64,000 bases of DNA from Bradyrhizobium sp. CCGB01 (GCF_024199795.1 NZ_JANADK010000001.1:8246001-8310000), one strand, 5' to 3'. Positions 34,137 to 43,044 are shown, numbered from the stretch's first letter. A program made the numbers and translations. The notes: a model not told the origin generated them from the sequence alone.

Positions 34137-35522
34137 CTAACCAGCGAAGCGCTCTCTCTCCATGTACTCGACCAGCGCATTAACACGCTTTGGTATCAAA
34201 GGATGATCGGGATATAGCTCGATGCCCTCCGCCTCTGCCTTGAGGCGCGCATAACCACGCATCATTTTCTCTGTGTACTCGTACCATCCACGGCCGTTGC
34301 CGGAAAGAATGTGGCCATATTTGTCTTTGCAGAGATTATAAACCCGGGCCCTAAATTGAGCTTCGGTCAGAGTGCGGCAACGCCAATCACTCGCGGACAG
34401 ATTACCTGTGCCCGGCTCACGGCCATTAGCTTGCATGATGCGGCGATAGGAATCGTACATGTCCCCCGATTTCCGTCGCAGCTCGTGCCCATCAGCAGCG
34501 GCCCACAAGATCACTTCAGCGTTCTTCGAGTATTTGCGGACCGCGTCATCGTAGCCCTTCCGCAGCTCCTCGCTCGCGGATTGCACCGCCAAGGCCGTTC
34601 CTGCGCGATAGTGCTCTAGCTTGGCGAAACCATCCTCTAGCCATTCTTTGTCGGGGTCATTGTACATGGCCCAAAGTATCTTTTCGCAGAGCAGATGCAC
34701 GAAGTGAGGAAACCCGTCGCTGATCCGTGTAATACGCCACCCTGTGGTGGGATCAATTTTAACGTCGAGCGCGTCGAGCGCCTTCAGAACAATCAGCCCG
34801 CAAGAGCTGAGGTCGAGCCTGTCCAGCTTGATCGTATGGAAATAGCGGTAGGTAGACATGTGCGCGGCAAATAGGCTCTCAAGGGTTTCCCCTATGCCAC
34901 ACATGATGATCTTCAAAGGCAGACTGTCCACCTCTGCGAGCTTCTTGATCAACAGGTCTACGTGAATGTGCTCGCTCTTAGGCATATGATCGAATTCATC
35001 AATGATGATCACCGGTCGTTTGCTGTGACGCTCCATAGCAAAGCACAGCAGCTCGACAGCATCATTGATGGATTCAGGTTTGGGAAGCTTCCCCTGCTCG
35101 ACCGTGCTTCGCATCCCAGCCGAAAGATTAAACTTCCAGAGACCTACCCCGCCGCTCTTGCTTGTTTCAGTCACCGTCTTGCCCTGCAACGGGTCGGACG
35201 GCAGTGCTTGTTTTAGGATGTCATAGACAAGGCTCGCAAGCGTCCCATCAGGGCTGCACTGGACGTAGATTGGGGGCTTGTCCGGCGATTGGATGAGGTT
35301 GGCAGCCGTGTAGGCCAAGGACGTTTTACCAACACCTCGGAAGCCGTGAATGAACACATGCCTGCCCTTCATGGCCAGCGATTGTCTGACTTCCGTAAGC
35401 TGCGTGCTGCGCCCCTGAAGAAACTCTGGCGACTTAATGGCGTGAGCAGGCGAAAGGACAGCGTTGAGCCGTTCCCCGAATTCTTCCAGCGGGAGAGCAA
35501 AGGTCTCTTTCAGAGCCGACAT
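34137..35522 (-). CDS. Orc/Cdc6-like AAA+ ATPase, partner of TIR protein
   Basis: A 461-residue ATPase. Walker A GFRGVGKTS (residues 60-68), Walker B PVIIIDEFDHM (Asp175, Glu176), a sensor-like LKIIMCGIGETLESLF, and the lid-domain motif RISDGFPHFVHLLCEK typical of Orc1/Cdc6-like AAA+ proteins. The C-terminal 100 residues (QFRARVYNLCKDKYGHILS, RGWYEYTEKMMRGYARL) look like a winged helix. I start at 35522 because GAGAGG lies 7 bases upstream; the ATG at 35567 has no ribosome site. The TIR-like gene follows after 35 bp. Probably a sensor or switch for the effector; the trigger is unknown. Confidence 0.85.
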   Translation of the reverse strand: MSALKETFALPLEEFGERLNAVLSPAHAIKSPEFLQGRSTQLTEVRQSLAMKGRHVFIHGFRGVGKTSLAYTAANLIQSPDKPPIYVQCSPDGTLASLVYDILKQALPSDPLQGKTVTETSKSGGVGLWKFNLSAGMRSTVEQGKLPKPESINDAVELLCFAMERHSKRPVIIIDEFDHMPKSEHIHVDLLIKKLAEVDSLPLKIIMCGIGETLESLFAAHMSTYRYFHTIKLDRLDLSSCGLIVLKALDALDVKIDPTTGWRITRISDGFPHFVHLLCEKILWAMYNDPDKEWLEDGFAKLEHYRAGTALAVQSASEELRKGYDDAVRKYSKNAEVILWAAADGHELRRKSGDMYDSYRRIMQANGREPGTGNLSASDWRCRTLTEAQFRARVYNLCKDKYGHILSGNGRGWYEYTEKMMRGYARLKAEAEGIELYPDHPLIPKRVNALVEYMERERFAG

Positions 35523-35661
35523 CGGGCAGCCTCTCGAATCACCCATCAAGAGTACGGCCTTAGCCATGCAATTTCGAATCGTAGAGATTCCAAACCGTGG
35601 GTTGTCTAAATCCTAAACGGACGTATAGTTTCTTTACAAGCAGCGCTTGGAGGACCTCTAC

Positions 35662-36333
35662 GTGCCTATCGTCCCCCTCATCACATACATTCGCGTATCG
35701 ACTTCAGCTCAGGGCCGCTCAGGCCTGGGCATTGAGGCCCAGCGGCAGACCCTGGCCCACTTCGCGTCCTCCGAGGGGTACGAGGTGGCCCGCGAGTTCG
35801 TCGAGGTGGAGACGGGCAAGGGCTCAGACGCTCTCGACCGCAGGCCGCAGCTGAAGGCCGCCCTGGCCGCCGCACGTAAGCTCAAGTGTCACGTGGGCGT
35901 GGCCAAGCTCGACCGGCTCAGCCGCGACGTGCACTTCATTTCGGGTCTGATGGCCCACAAGGTGCCCTTTCTGGTCGCGGAGCTTGGCCCCGACGTAGAT
36001 CCCTTCGTGCTGCACCTCTTCGCCGCCCTGGCCGAGAAGGAACGCGCGCTGATCTCCACCCGCACCCGGCAAGCCCTATCGGCCGCCAAGGCCCGCGGTG
36101 TCACCCTGGGCAACCCTAAGCTCCACGTGGCTCGCAAGGGCGCCGCGGAAGCCGTGAAGGCCGAGGCTGACCGCTATGCTGCGAACGTGCTGCCGATCAT
36201 CCGCGAGGCCCAGAAGGCCGGCGCGAGCACCCTCAGGCAGCTGGCCGATGCGTTGAATGCTCGGGGTATCCCTACGGCTCGCGGGGGCCAATGGTACGCC
36301 CAGTCCGTCGCTAACGTCCTTGAGCGCGCGTAA
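35662..36333 (+). CDS. Serine recombinase (resolvase/invertase type)
   Basis: A 223-residue small serine recombinase. The catalytic Ser13 is in [12 protein letters not shown], conserved arginines appear in [14 protein letters not shown] and [19 protein letters not shown], and the C-terminal domain has a helix-turn-helix ([22 protein letters not shown]). GTG 35662 has GGAGG eight bases upstream and is preferred over a TTG at 35647. It is divergent from the ATPase/TIR pair. The role may be DNA inversion or resolution within the island; no flanking crossover sites were identified. Confidence 0.88.
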   Translation: MPIVPLITYIRVSTSAQGRSGLGIEAQRQTLAHFASSEGYEVAREFVEVETGKGSDALDRRPQLKAALAAARKLKCHVGVAKLDRLSRDVHFISGLMAHKVPFLVAELGPDVDPFVLHLFAALAEKERALISTRTRQALSAAKARGVTLGNPKLHVARKGAAEAVKAEADRYAANVLPIIREAQKAGASTLRQLADALNARGIPTARGGQWYAQSVANVLERA

Positions 36334-36344
36334 GGAGAGCCGCG

Positions 36345-36461
36345 ATGTCACAGCTTGGAACACTGTTGGTGATGCTCTCGTCGCTTCTCACTATGCTCCA
36401 GGCAGCCAAGACAGGCGGCTTGCTCCTTATCGTCGGCCTTGCGATGATCTACCACGGTTGA
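36345..36461 (+). CDS. Tiny hydrophobic protein
   Basis: A 38-residue protein with a strong AAGGAGAG ribosome site, 11 bases after the resolvase stop. It is almost entirely hydrophobic (LLVMLSSLLTMLQ, GGLLLIVGLAMIYHG), probably a membrane peptide. Holin-like or toxin-like functions are possible but not supported. The following 224 bp show no gene. Confidence 0.55.
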   Translation: MSQLGTLLVMLSSLLTMLQAAKTGGLLLIVGLAMIYHG

Positions 36462-36685
36462 GACCTCTGCCCGGCGCGCACGAGACACCACGCGAAACTT
36501 TGGGTCCCCTTTCCGGTAAGGGATCCTAATCTGGCATCAAGGCCCCACCCGATTTCAAAGCTTCTCGGTTAAAGCGGCGGCGGCGGCGGAGCTTACGGCT
36601 GCGGTGCGTGCTCTACACCGTTCTGCTGTGTTGAGCCTCTGCACGCCTCTAGGTAACGTGCGCGCATCATGGGTAGGGGCTGTGC

Positions 36686-37186
36686 GTGGGCTTTGGGATA
36701 GCGTTTTTGCTCGGGGCCGGGTGGCTCGTGATGGCGGCGCAGGGTGCGGCACCGTTGGTGACATTTCAAACTCTGGTTTACTGGGCGTGCTTCCTGCTCA
36801 TCTGCGCTGTCCACGAGCTTTCGAAGCGGACGGACAAGGCGGCCAAGGAGACGAACGTACTCCGTAGGCAAATCGAGTACGCACAGGACGAGATCCGCCG
36901 CCTTCAGTCCGATGTGCGGGAGCTTCAGAGCGTGCAGCGGCCCGCGCCACGCCCTTCCATGCCGTCACCCGTGAAGAGCGTCCCTAAGGTCGCCTCCGGT
37001 GCTACTGCACAATCGCCTGCGTCGGCCTCGGGTCCGCGTGCGGCTGCGGCCGAAGCTCCCGCTTCCTTCCAGATTCCAGAGGTGATTTGGGGCCCTGCCC
37101 TCCTGGCGCTGATTTTTCTGCTGACCAAGCTCTGGCCTGAAATCGGCCCCTGGATTGAAAACGTGCTCCAAGGTCCCGCGCGGTGA
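36686..37186 (+). CDS. Membrane protein with coiled coil
   Basis: A 166-residue protein from GTG 36686. Hydrophobic segments at about 3-22 and 29-43, then a coiled coil (KRTDKAAKETNVLRRQIEYA, DEIRRLQSDVRELQSV), a Pro/Ala/Ser-rich linker and a C-terminal membrane helix (IWGPALLALIFLLTKLWPEI). The family is not recognised. Membrane anchors at both ends around a coiled coil would suit an envelope-spanning or lysis-related phage accessory protein; that is speculative. Confidence 0.6.
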   Translation: MGFGIAFLLGAGWLVMAAQGAAPLVTFQTLVYWACFLLICAVHELSKRTDKAAKETNVLRRQIEYAQDEIRRLQSDVRELQSVQRPAPRPSMPSPVKSVPKVASGATAQSPASASGPRAAAAEAPASFQIPEVIWGPALLALIFLLTKLWPEIGPWIENVLQGPAR

Positions 37187-37357
37187 GGCCTCTTTGGGCC
37201 ACCATGGGTCCCACGTTCAGCATTGGGATTCCTCGCGGGTCGCATCGGCCCTCGTATTGCACAGGGCCCCATTGATTTCGTTGGGCATCTCCGAAGGCAT
37301 CAAGCACTTAGCAATCGATCCCCCGGCGTTCTGCCCAAAGGCGCCGATCTGCGGCGG

Positions 37358-38104
37358 CTATGTTCGCGATGCTCTGACGCGACGCAACTCGATGCCTTTG
37401 GTCTCTTCTTGCTTCGGCAGCCATCGAGTGTGAGAGGGATTAGCCTTACCCCTACGCTCGGGGGTCTCGGCTAGCTTAACGGGATCGGTTGAGACAAGTA
37501 GGCGCAACAGGCGCTCGGTGCGATTGAGTCCGCCCCGCGCGTAACCGGCGGACGCAGTCAACACGCCCAGCGCTTCAACTGTATCGCCAAGCGGATTGCG
37601 GCGGCGCCAAGCGAAATAGCGCCCAGGATTCTTCTTGTACTCGGGAGGCTTCCGGTAGCTCTTGGGCCGTTGGTCCCACACGTATCCGGTGGGCCGGCCT
37701 CCGAACACCGTATTTGGCCCTTTGTAGGTGATCAGCGCGGCATATATTCGTGCCCGCATCTTCTGGACCGTCTTGTGAGACAGCTCTGCGGCCTGAGCGA
37801 TTGCTTGAGTGTCCTTTGCGAGGCCGGCATTGTTCTCAAGGTGCACTACCAGCAGCCACTTGCTCAGCGGCACCTTCGAGCGATGAAAGACCGTCCCGAC
37901 CGTAACCGTGAACTGGCGCCTACAATCTTTGCATCTCAGTAGGCCGTCGCGGTGAGTGAGCTTGATGCCGCCAACCTTCTCGACATTGACGGACGCGCAA
38001 GACAGGCACCGGCACCCATCGGGCCAACGCAAATCTTCCAGCGCCTTTCTGGCGGCGGCATCATCGTGGAAAACCGAATGCTGGAGCGGGTGCTTTCTCG
38101 ACAC
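37358..38104 (-). CDS. IS1595-type zinc-ribbon protein lacking a DDE domain
   Basis: A 248-residue protein whose first half matches the N-terminus of IS1595/ISXO2 transposases: HDDAAARKALEDLRWPDG, zinc-ribbon cysteines in CRCLSCASV and LRCKDCRRQF, then TVGTVFHRSKVPLSKWLLV and a helix-turn-helix (QAIAQAAELSHKTVQKMRARI). The usual DDE catalytic region (beginning like VEVDETYVGG) is absent; the C-terminus is a different basic region. No terminal inverted repeats were found. It is better read as a DNA-binding protein derived from a transposase than as an active insertion sequence. Confidence 0.8.
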   Translation of the reverse strand: MSRKHPLQHSVFHDDAAARKALEDLRWPDGCRCLSCASVNVEKVGGIKLTHRDGLLRCKDCRRQFTVTVGTVFHRSKVPLSKWLLVVHLENNAGLAKDTQAIAQAAELSHKTVQKMRARIYAALITYKGPNTVFGGRPTGYVWDQRPKSYRKPPEYKKNPGRYFAWRRRNPLGDTVEALGVLTASAGYARGGLNRTERLLRLLVSTDPVKLAETPERRGKANPSHTRWLPKQEETKGIELRRVRASRT

Positions 38105-38372
38105 GGTGGGTGCTTATCAGCGCTGTTTTGTCATGTCCAGTCGAAGGGGGTTCGCCCTATTGATATGCTTGAGGAATTTTACACGACTTTCAACGACAGT
38201 ATCGAGATTTCAATAGGTTAGTGAGCGGGCGCCCCTCCCTTTAGGAGAAACGCGCTCTACTCGGGTCCGCAGCTATTGCACATCCATTCCAGCACCTTCG
38301 GCCACGATGCCAATGCCTTAGAGGCCAATCCCGCCCCCTTAGAGAGAGAGAAGCGCTGCCCCCGTTCCTAAG

Positions 38373-38723
38373 ATGGACACCACAGGCGGCCCCTCAGCCT
38401 TCCCATTCACATCAACCTCAAACGTGAACGCAGAACCATCAGACACCACTCCTACCGGGCCAACGGCGGCGCCCGACTTCAAGAAAGTCCGCTCCCATCT
38501 CCGCACCATCCAGCAACGTGAAGCCCTCGGTGGTTTCATCAGGGCCGGGTGGTCGCCCGCTGAACTCGCTGAGTTCGCACGACGGGCCCATCCCGCTCCA
38601 GGCAAGTCCCAGCCCACGGCCGCGTCCTATCGATACGCCATCGAGAAAGGCGCCGATCATCCGGCCGCGGTGGAGACCTTGGCGTCCCTCCGCAACCATC
38701 ATCCGACAACGAAGCTATCCTGA
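38373..38723 (+). CDS. Hypothetical protein next to tail-fibre gene
   Basis: A 116-residue protein: a Pro/Thr-rich start, then a helical core with REALGGFIRAGWSPAELAEF and ASYRYAIEKGADHPAAVETL, which could include a helix-turn-helix. It lies 19 bp upstream of the tail-collar gene in the same direction. No ribosome site is obvious. Family not recognised. Confidence 0.45.
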   Translation: MDTTGGPSAFPFTSTSNVNAEPSDTTPTGPTAAPDFKKVRSHLRTIQQREALGGFIRAGWSPAELAEFARRAHPAPGKSQPTAASYRYAIEKGADHPAAVETLASLRNHHPTTKLS

Positions 38724-38742
38724 GAAACATCTCCATCAACAT

Positions 38743-39726
38743 ATGCCGTTAGAATCTGCCACTTTCATTTCTGATCTAGTTATCTCCAACCCGGCCGCCT
38801 CAGACCCACTTGCAGGCGCCGACGACCACCTGCGCCTCATTAAGGCGACTCTCAAGAACACCTTCCAGAACGTCTCCGGGCAGGTCACCGCGACCCACAC
38901 GGACCTCAACAACGCCGCAGCCTTCCTGGCCGGCACCAAGATCGCCAACGTGCCCTTGGGCTCCGCGGCCCTCCCGAGCTACACGTTCCTCGGCGACTTC
39001 AACACCGGTCTGTACTCCCCTGGTGCCGGCCAGCTCGGCCTGTCCGTGGGTGGTGTGCAAGCGTTGGGGATAGCGGCCGACAAGTCAGCGACCTTTGCGG
39101 GCCCCTTGTCCGCTCCAGTGCTCACAGGGGCCGGTGTCGTGCCCATCGGCGGCATGGTCATGTGGCTGAGTGACACGCTCCCGACTGTGGGGCAGTGGTG
39201 CTGGGCTAACGGCGGCACGCTCTCGCGCAATGGCAACGGCGCTGCGCTCTTCGCTCTTTGGGGCACGACCTACGGCGTTGGTGACGGCTCGACCACCTTC
39301 AACGTACCGAACATGCAAGAGGCTGTGCCGGTCGGTAAGTCGACCATGGGCGGCGCTGCGTCTCCTGGGTTGCTTGCGAGTATCGCCTCGGGCCTCAAGG
39401 GAGCCCTCGGTGGCCTCTTCGGCACCGATACGACCACGCTGACCGCCTCGCAGATCCCGGCGATCACCTCGAATGGCTCCATGACAGGCCCCGCCTCGGG
39501 CTCAATCTCGGGAAGTGCTTCCAACGTCATCCTTGGCGGCACGTCCGGAGGCGGCGGAGTAGGCGGTGGCGGCAACTTCGGCCTCTCCGGTAATGCGGGC
39601 GTCTCCGGTAGCTTCTCAGGCAGCGCCTCGGTCTCAGGCTCGGTGACCTCCAACAACACTGGCGGCGGTGCGCACAGCAACCTGCAGCCATCCCGCACGG
39701 TGAACTTCATCATCCGCATTGGGTGA
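38743..39726 (+). CDS. Phage tail-collar domain protein
   Basis: A 327-residue phage tail protein. The N-terminus (ISNPAASDPLAGADDHLRLI, KATLKNTFQNVSGQVTATH) is the pattern seen at the start of short tail fibres. The tail-collar domain (PF07484) spans about 133-205: PIGGMVMWLSDTLPTVGQWC, ALFALWGTTYGVGDGSTTFN, VPNMQEAVPVGK. A Gly/Ser-rich region follows (about 225-315) and the end RTVNFIIRIG is typical. No other structural gene is nearby, so it is a remnant or captured adhesin. Confidence 0.87.
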   Translation: MPLESATFISDLVISNPAASDPLAGADDHLRLIKATLKNTFQNVSGQVTATHTDLNNAAAFLAGTKIANVPLGSAALPSYTFLGDFNTGLYSPGAGQLGLSVGGVQALGIAADKSATFAGPLSAPVLTGAGVVPIGGMVMWLSDTLPTVGQWCWANGGTLSRNGNGAALFALWGTTYGVGDGSTTFNVPNMQEAVPVGKSTMGGAASPGLLASIASGLKGALGGLFGTDTTTLTASQIPAITSNGSMTGPASGSISGSASNVILGGTSGGGGVGGGGNFGLSGNAGVSGSFSGSASVSGSVTSNNTGGGAHSNLQPSRTVNFIIRIG

Positions 39727-39859
39727 CGTGTAGCCGGCGCAACCTGTAGCCTCCTCAGTGCAGAGCTGGGGAAAGTAGCTACCAGCTGGCAAGCCATTAG
39801 CTTCCCCTCGGTGATCCTATGGTTCAACTCGTGAACCTTAGGAAGCCGCGGGGGAGTAC

Positions 39860-40261
39860 ATGCTCGAAGACGAGAGCCAACTGCTATCACCAAACACACA
39901 GCGGTACGGCATATCGGTGCTGCTCGATGTCGCAGACCTGTTCTTCCAGCTGAGAGACCGGATGCCGATATCGTACGTGGCCACGTTTCTTCGCGTGGCG
40001 GCGACACAGGGCCTCACCGTGTCAGAGCTGGCCGCACGGCGCTCCGTAAGCGGCGCTGTAATGTCCAGGCACCTCAGTGAACTTGGGAGCCACAATAGGA
40101 AAGGCGGCGTTGGCTTAGGCCTCGTTGCCGTGGTCCAGAGGATCTACGGGGATCGCAGGGAGCACCGAGTGGTCCTCACAGAGAAAGGGATTGAGCTTGC
40201 TCACCGAGTACATGCTTCGGCGAGGGGCGGAGGCCCTTGGGCCCAACGGCTACGGAAATGA
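39860..40261 (+). CDS. MarR-like winged-helix protein
   Basis: A 133-residue protein with a GGGGAG ribosome site. A helical start is followed by PISYVATFLRVAATQGLTVS, the recognition region ELAARRSVSGAVMSRHLSEL, and a wing near HRVVLTEKGIELAHRV. It resembles MarR-type regulators used by some phages of rhizobia. The stop overlaps the next small frame by four bases. Confidence 0.75.
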   Translation: MLEDESQLLSPNTQRYGISVLLDVADLFFQLRDRMPISYVATFLRVAATQGLTVSELAARRSVSGAVMSRHLSELGSHNRKGGVGLGLVAVVQRIYGDRREHRVVLTEKGIELAHRVHASARGGGPWAQRLRK

Positions 40262-40446
40262 GCCTTAAGAAGTTGCTTACGGTCCCCCGCAGAAACCGGT
40301 GGGACACTGTGGTGCTCATGGGTGACACCGCGCCCCTCAAGTACACCAATGACTCCTCAGGCTGTCTGCGGGAGTCGCTGAGACGCCTTTGGGCCGTGGG
40401 GGCAGTAGAGCACCACGGCGCCCTAGGCGCCCTAAGTGAATCCTGA
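40258..40446 (+). CDS. Small hypothetical protein (ATGA-coupled)
   Basis: A 62-residue frame starting inside the stop of the MarR-like gene (ATGA at 40258-40261). It is the overlap, not a recognisable family, that supports it. Codon pattern is unremarkable. Confidence 0.35.
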   Translation: MSLKKLLTVPRRNRWDTVVLMGDTAPLKYTNDSSGCLRESLRRLWAVGAVEHHGALGALSES

Positions 40447-40697
40447 GGCTTCCCTGAGGCGCCTATGGGCTACCCAGTGAGAACGCTCAAGGGAGATAAC
40501 ACCCACCACCTTTGTAACAATATCTGTGCTCGAACTTGAGCAGGATCAGCTGCATCTACACCACAGATGCACAAAGTCGTCGGCACGGTCACCCCTCGGT
40601 GGCCTCATGTGCCGTCCTTTCCCCTAATGGGGGCCCAACGTCTAATAGACTATTCTTTAGATGGTTCACCCCCATTAAACTTACCGAAGAATCCTAC

Positions 40698-42647
40698 ATG
40701 ACAGACCATATCGGCCTGCACGAGCAATATGCGCTCGTGTCGCCGCAAAGCTTCGTTGATTGCTTCACCCTTCATTGGACCAAAGTATTCGATATGCCCG
40801 CCAGTGAGCCCTTGAGGAAACTCTGGCGCACTATGGCTAACACCTATCAGCAATCCATTATCGCTACCGCTCAAGATCAGCCATCTAGGTGGCGTGTTCT
40901 CCAACCACCTACAGGCTCAGGGAAGACCATGGGCGCTGTGGTGTACTCAGGCCTCCAGGCCGAGCTTAATGCCTCTTTGGCGGACGGTGTCATGCCAGTG
41001 GGGCTTATGATCGTCACTCGCCTCAAGGCTCAGGTTGATGACGTTGTCTCTGACATAAACGCTTATGTTGGGCGTCAGGTGGCCATTGCGGACCACGCGG
41101 ACCATAGGGCGAGCCCAGAGCAACTCCATAGCAGCGATATCGTGGTCATCACCCATGAAGCCTATACCCGGGCAAAGAAGACCCTGTCTGGTGTTAAAGC
41201 TGAGCGATGGGCGAGGCTTACTCATTGGAGAGGTGGAAGGCGACTTCTCACCATCGTGGATGAGGCATTGGCCAACGTCGTGGAGCACAGCCAAGTAAAG
41301 CTGGATGATCTTGGGTTCTTGATCGGTCACATACCCCACGAGATGCGGAGGGCCCATGCCGCCGAGGTGGAAGCCTTAGAGGTGCTCAGAGAGAGCATGC
41401 TTGTGCACGCGGGCATCAATGACGGGTTCGAGGTTGGCACCTCCCTGGCGTGGTTAGCGGGTGAGGCTCCAGTGTCGGCGAACCTAAGTGCCCTCAGAAC
41501 GGCCATGCTCAAGCTGCCTTACGACAGACAGATCGGAAAGGAAGATGAGAAGGAGCGACAGCGCCTTGCACAGCGTTATGACAAGGTGCTCGGAGCAGCC
41601 GAGGCGCTACTGGACCAGTACGCGTTCATGGCGCTCGCCGGCAACCAACACTCGATGAATTCAGCGGCTCTCACGGTGCCCCTGGAGCTGCCGGGCCCTG
41701 TGGTGCTCGATGCCACCGCAGGCGTGGACCTCATGTACCAGCTTATGGAGGACCGGGCCGATATCATCCCAACGCCGCCCGGTGTCCGTGACTACAGCAA
41801 CGTCACTCTTCACGTGGCCCGCACGGCAAGCATCGGTAAGACCAAGATGGAGGAGTTGGCGGCAACGCGATTTCCCCAGCTGCAGGCAAATCTGGCTGAG
41901 CGACTATCGCCCGACCGAAGCGTGCTGTTCTGCGTCCATAAGCGAGTTGAGCACCTCGTGCCGGCGCAAGGAGACCTCGGGGTGAGCAAGGTCGCATCAG
42001 CTCATTGGGGCGCAATCGACGGCAGCAACGACTACAAGGACTTTGACACAGCTGTCATCTTCGGCCTTCCGTTCCGGGACCGCATCTGGGGCACCGGTGT
42101 GTTCTTTGCGTTCCAGGGGGTCCGCGATGACGATTGGCACGACAACCCATCGTGGAAGGAGCACGCGAACGTGAGAGAGCTATTACAGCGCCGACACCTC
42201 GCCACCTCCATCATCCAAGCAATGGGCCGTGTGCGCCTCCGGAAGGTCATTGACGAACAGGGGCGGTGTGCACCAACCGACGTGTTCATCGTGCTGCCCA
42301 CAGGCGAGCGCGGCACGGAGATCCTTCAGTACATTCGTCAAGAGCTGCCGAACATCGCGGTGCAGGATTGGGCCCTGGATCTCGACGGCCCCAAGGTTCG
42401 CGTCAGGCGCAGCGGGGTGCCCCATGATCGGTTAGTGACCTTCATGGCGAATCGAAGCCCAGGGCGTACCTACATGAATCTAATCGGCCGCGAGTTTGGC
42501 CTGAAGCCTCACCAGCGGAAGGACCTACAGAAGGCACTCCGCGATGAGAACCATGCCACCGCGCTGGCGCTGAAGGCCCTGGGGGTCACGTATGGATCGG
42601 AGGGTAAGGGCAAGGGGGCAAAGAGCTTCCTGATGAAGGCCGCTTAG
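40698..42647 (+). CDS. SF2 helicase with DEAL box
   Basis: A 649-residue ATP-dependent helicase or translocase. Motif I is VLQPPTGSGKTMGAV (Lys76), motif II TIVDEAL (a DEAL variant of DEAH), and motif VI TSIIQAMGRVRLRK. Between them are strands VGLMIVTRLKAQVDD and SDIVVITHEAYTRA; a long helical insert (about residues 195-310) follows motif II. The C-terminus has a basic region (EFGLKPHQRKDLQKALRDEN). Start MTDHIGL at 40698 is chosen over an extension of 54 residues with no ribosome site. Likely a phage or island replication or defence helicase; role not assigned. Confidence 0.8.
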   Translation: MTDHIGLHEQYALVSPQSFVDCFTLHWTKVFDMPASEPLRKLWRTMANTYQQSIIATAQDQPSRWRVLQPPTGSGKTMGAVVYSGLQAELNASLADGVMPVGLMIVTRLKAQVDDVVSDINAYVGRQVAIADHADHRASPEQLHSSDIVVITHEAYTRAKKTLSGVKAERWARLTHWRGGRRLLTIVDEALANVVEHSQVKLDDLGFLIGHIPHEMRRAHAAEVEALEVLRESMLVHAGINDGFEVGTSLAWLAGEAPVSANLSALRTAMLKLPYDRQIGKEDEKERQRLAQRYDKVLGAAEALLDQYAFMALAGNQHSMNSAALTVPLELPGPVVLDATAGVDLMYQLMEDRADIIPTPPGVRDYSNVTLHVARTASIGKTKMEELAATRFPQLQANLAERLSPDRSVLFCVHKRVEHLVPAQGDLGVSKVASAHWGAIDGSNDYKDFDTAVIFGLPFRDRIWGTGVFFAFQGVRDDDWHDNPSWKEHANVRELLQRRHLATSIIQAMGRVRLRKVIDEQGRCAPTDVFIVLPTGERGTEILQYIRQELPNIAVQDWALDLDGPKVRVRRSGVPHDRLVTFMANRSPGRTYMNLIGREFGLKPHQRKDLQKALRDENHATALALKALGVTYGSEGKGKGAKSFLMKAA

Positions 42648-42766
42648 GCCCTCGCGCAGCAGGGCAAGACGAGGACCGAAAGATTTCTCTCGATTCATCG
42701 CGTAATCCGTGAACGGCTAACTATAGGGGAGCAGTGAGCAACTCTTGCTCAATTAGGAGAGCCCCG

Positions 42767-42982
42767 TTGATTAGAATTCCGACCGCTTCAGATGGAACTT
42801 CATTTGATCCAGTCACCTGCCGCCGCGCCGGTGGATACTGGGTTGGCCCAAAAGGCCAAGAGTGCAAATTCACCAGCTACCGAGATGCATTGGTAGCTCT
42901 CAACTTCATGGCCAAGCCACAATGGCGACGTCCCAATCCAAAAGGGAACTGGGGCATAGTCGTCGCGACATCTTGGGCGTAG
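42767..42982 (+). CDS. Small prophage-type hypothetical protein
   Basis: A 71-residue protein from TTG 42767, with AGGAGAG five bases upstream; GTG 42734 is an alternative start. It contains DPVTCRRAGGYWVGP, FTSYRDALVALNFM and PQWRRPNPKGNWGIV, a compact fold with a repeated Trp/Pro pattern. Family unassigned; DNA-binding or phage accessory role possible. Confidence 0.6.
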   Translation: MIRIPTASDGTSFDPVTCRRAGGYWVGPKGQECKFTSYRDALVALNFMAKPQWRRPNPKGNWGIVVATSWA

Positions 42983-42994
42983 AAAAAATAGTTC

Positions 42995-43037
42995 GGCCGC
43001 ACCCAAAGGTTTCCATCAGGATCCCTCGGGTGCGGCC
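42995..43037. terminator. Long-loop hairpin
   Basis: GGCCGCACCC (42995-43004) and GGGTGCGGCC (43028-43037) are perfect 10-bp arms separated by 23 bases, between the small protein gene and a convergent zinc-ribbon gene. Possible bidirectional terminator. Confidence 0.55.
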
Positions 43038-43044
43038 ATTTGGT

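Noticed and set aside
35523..35567. Upstream ATG for the AAA+ ATPase
   Set aside because: No ribosome site, whereas GAGAGG precedes the ATG at 35522.
37358..38104. Intact insertion sequence
   Set aside because: No DDE domain, terminal inverted repeats or target duplication could be found.
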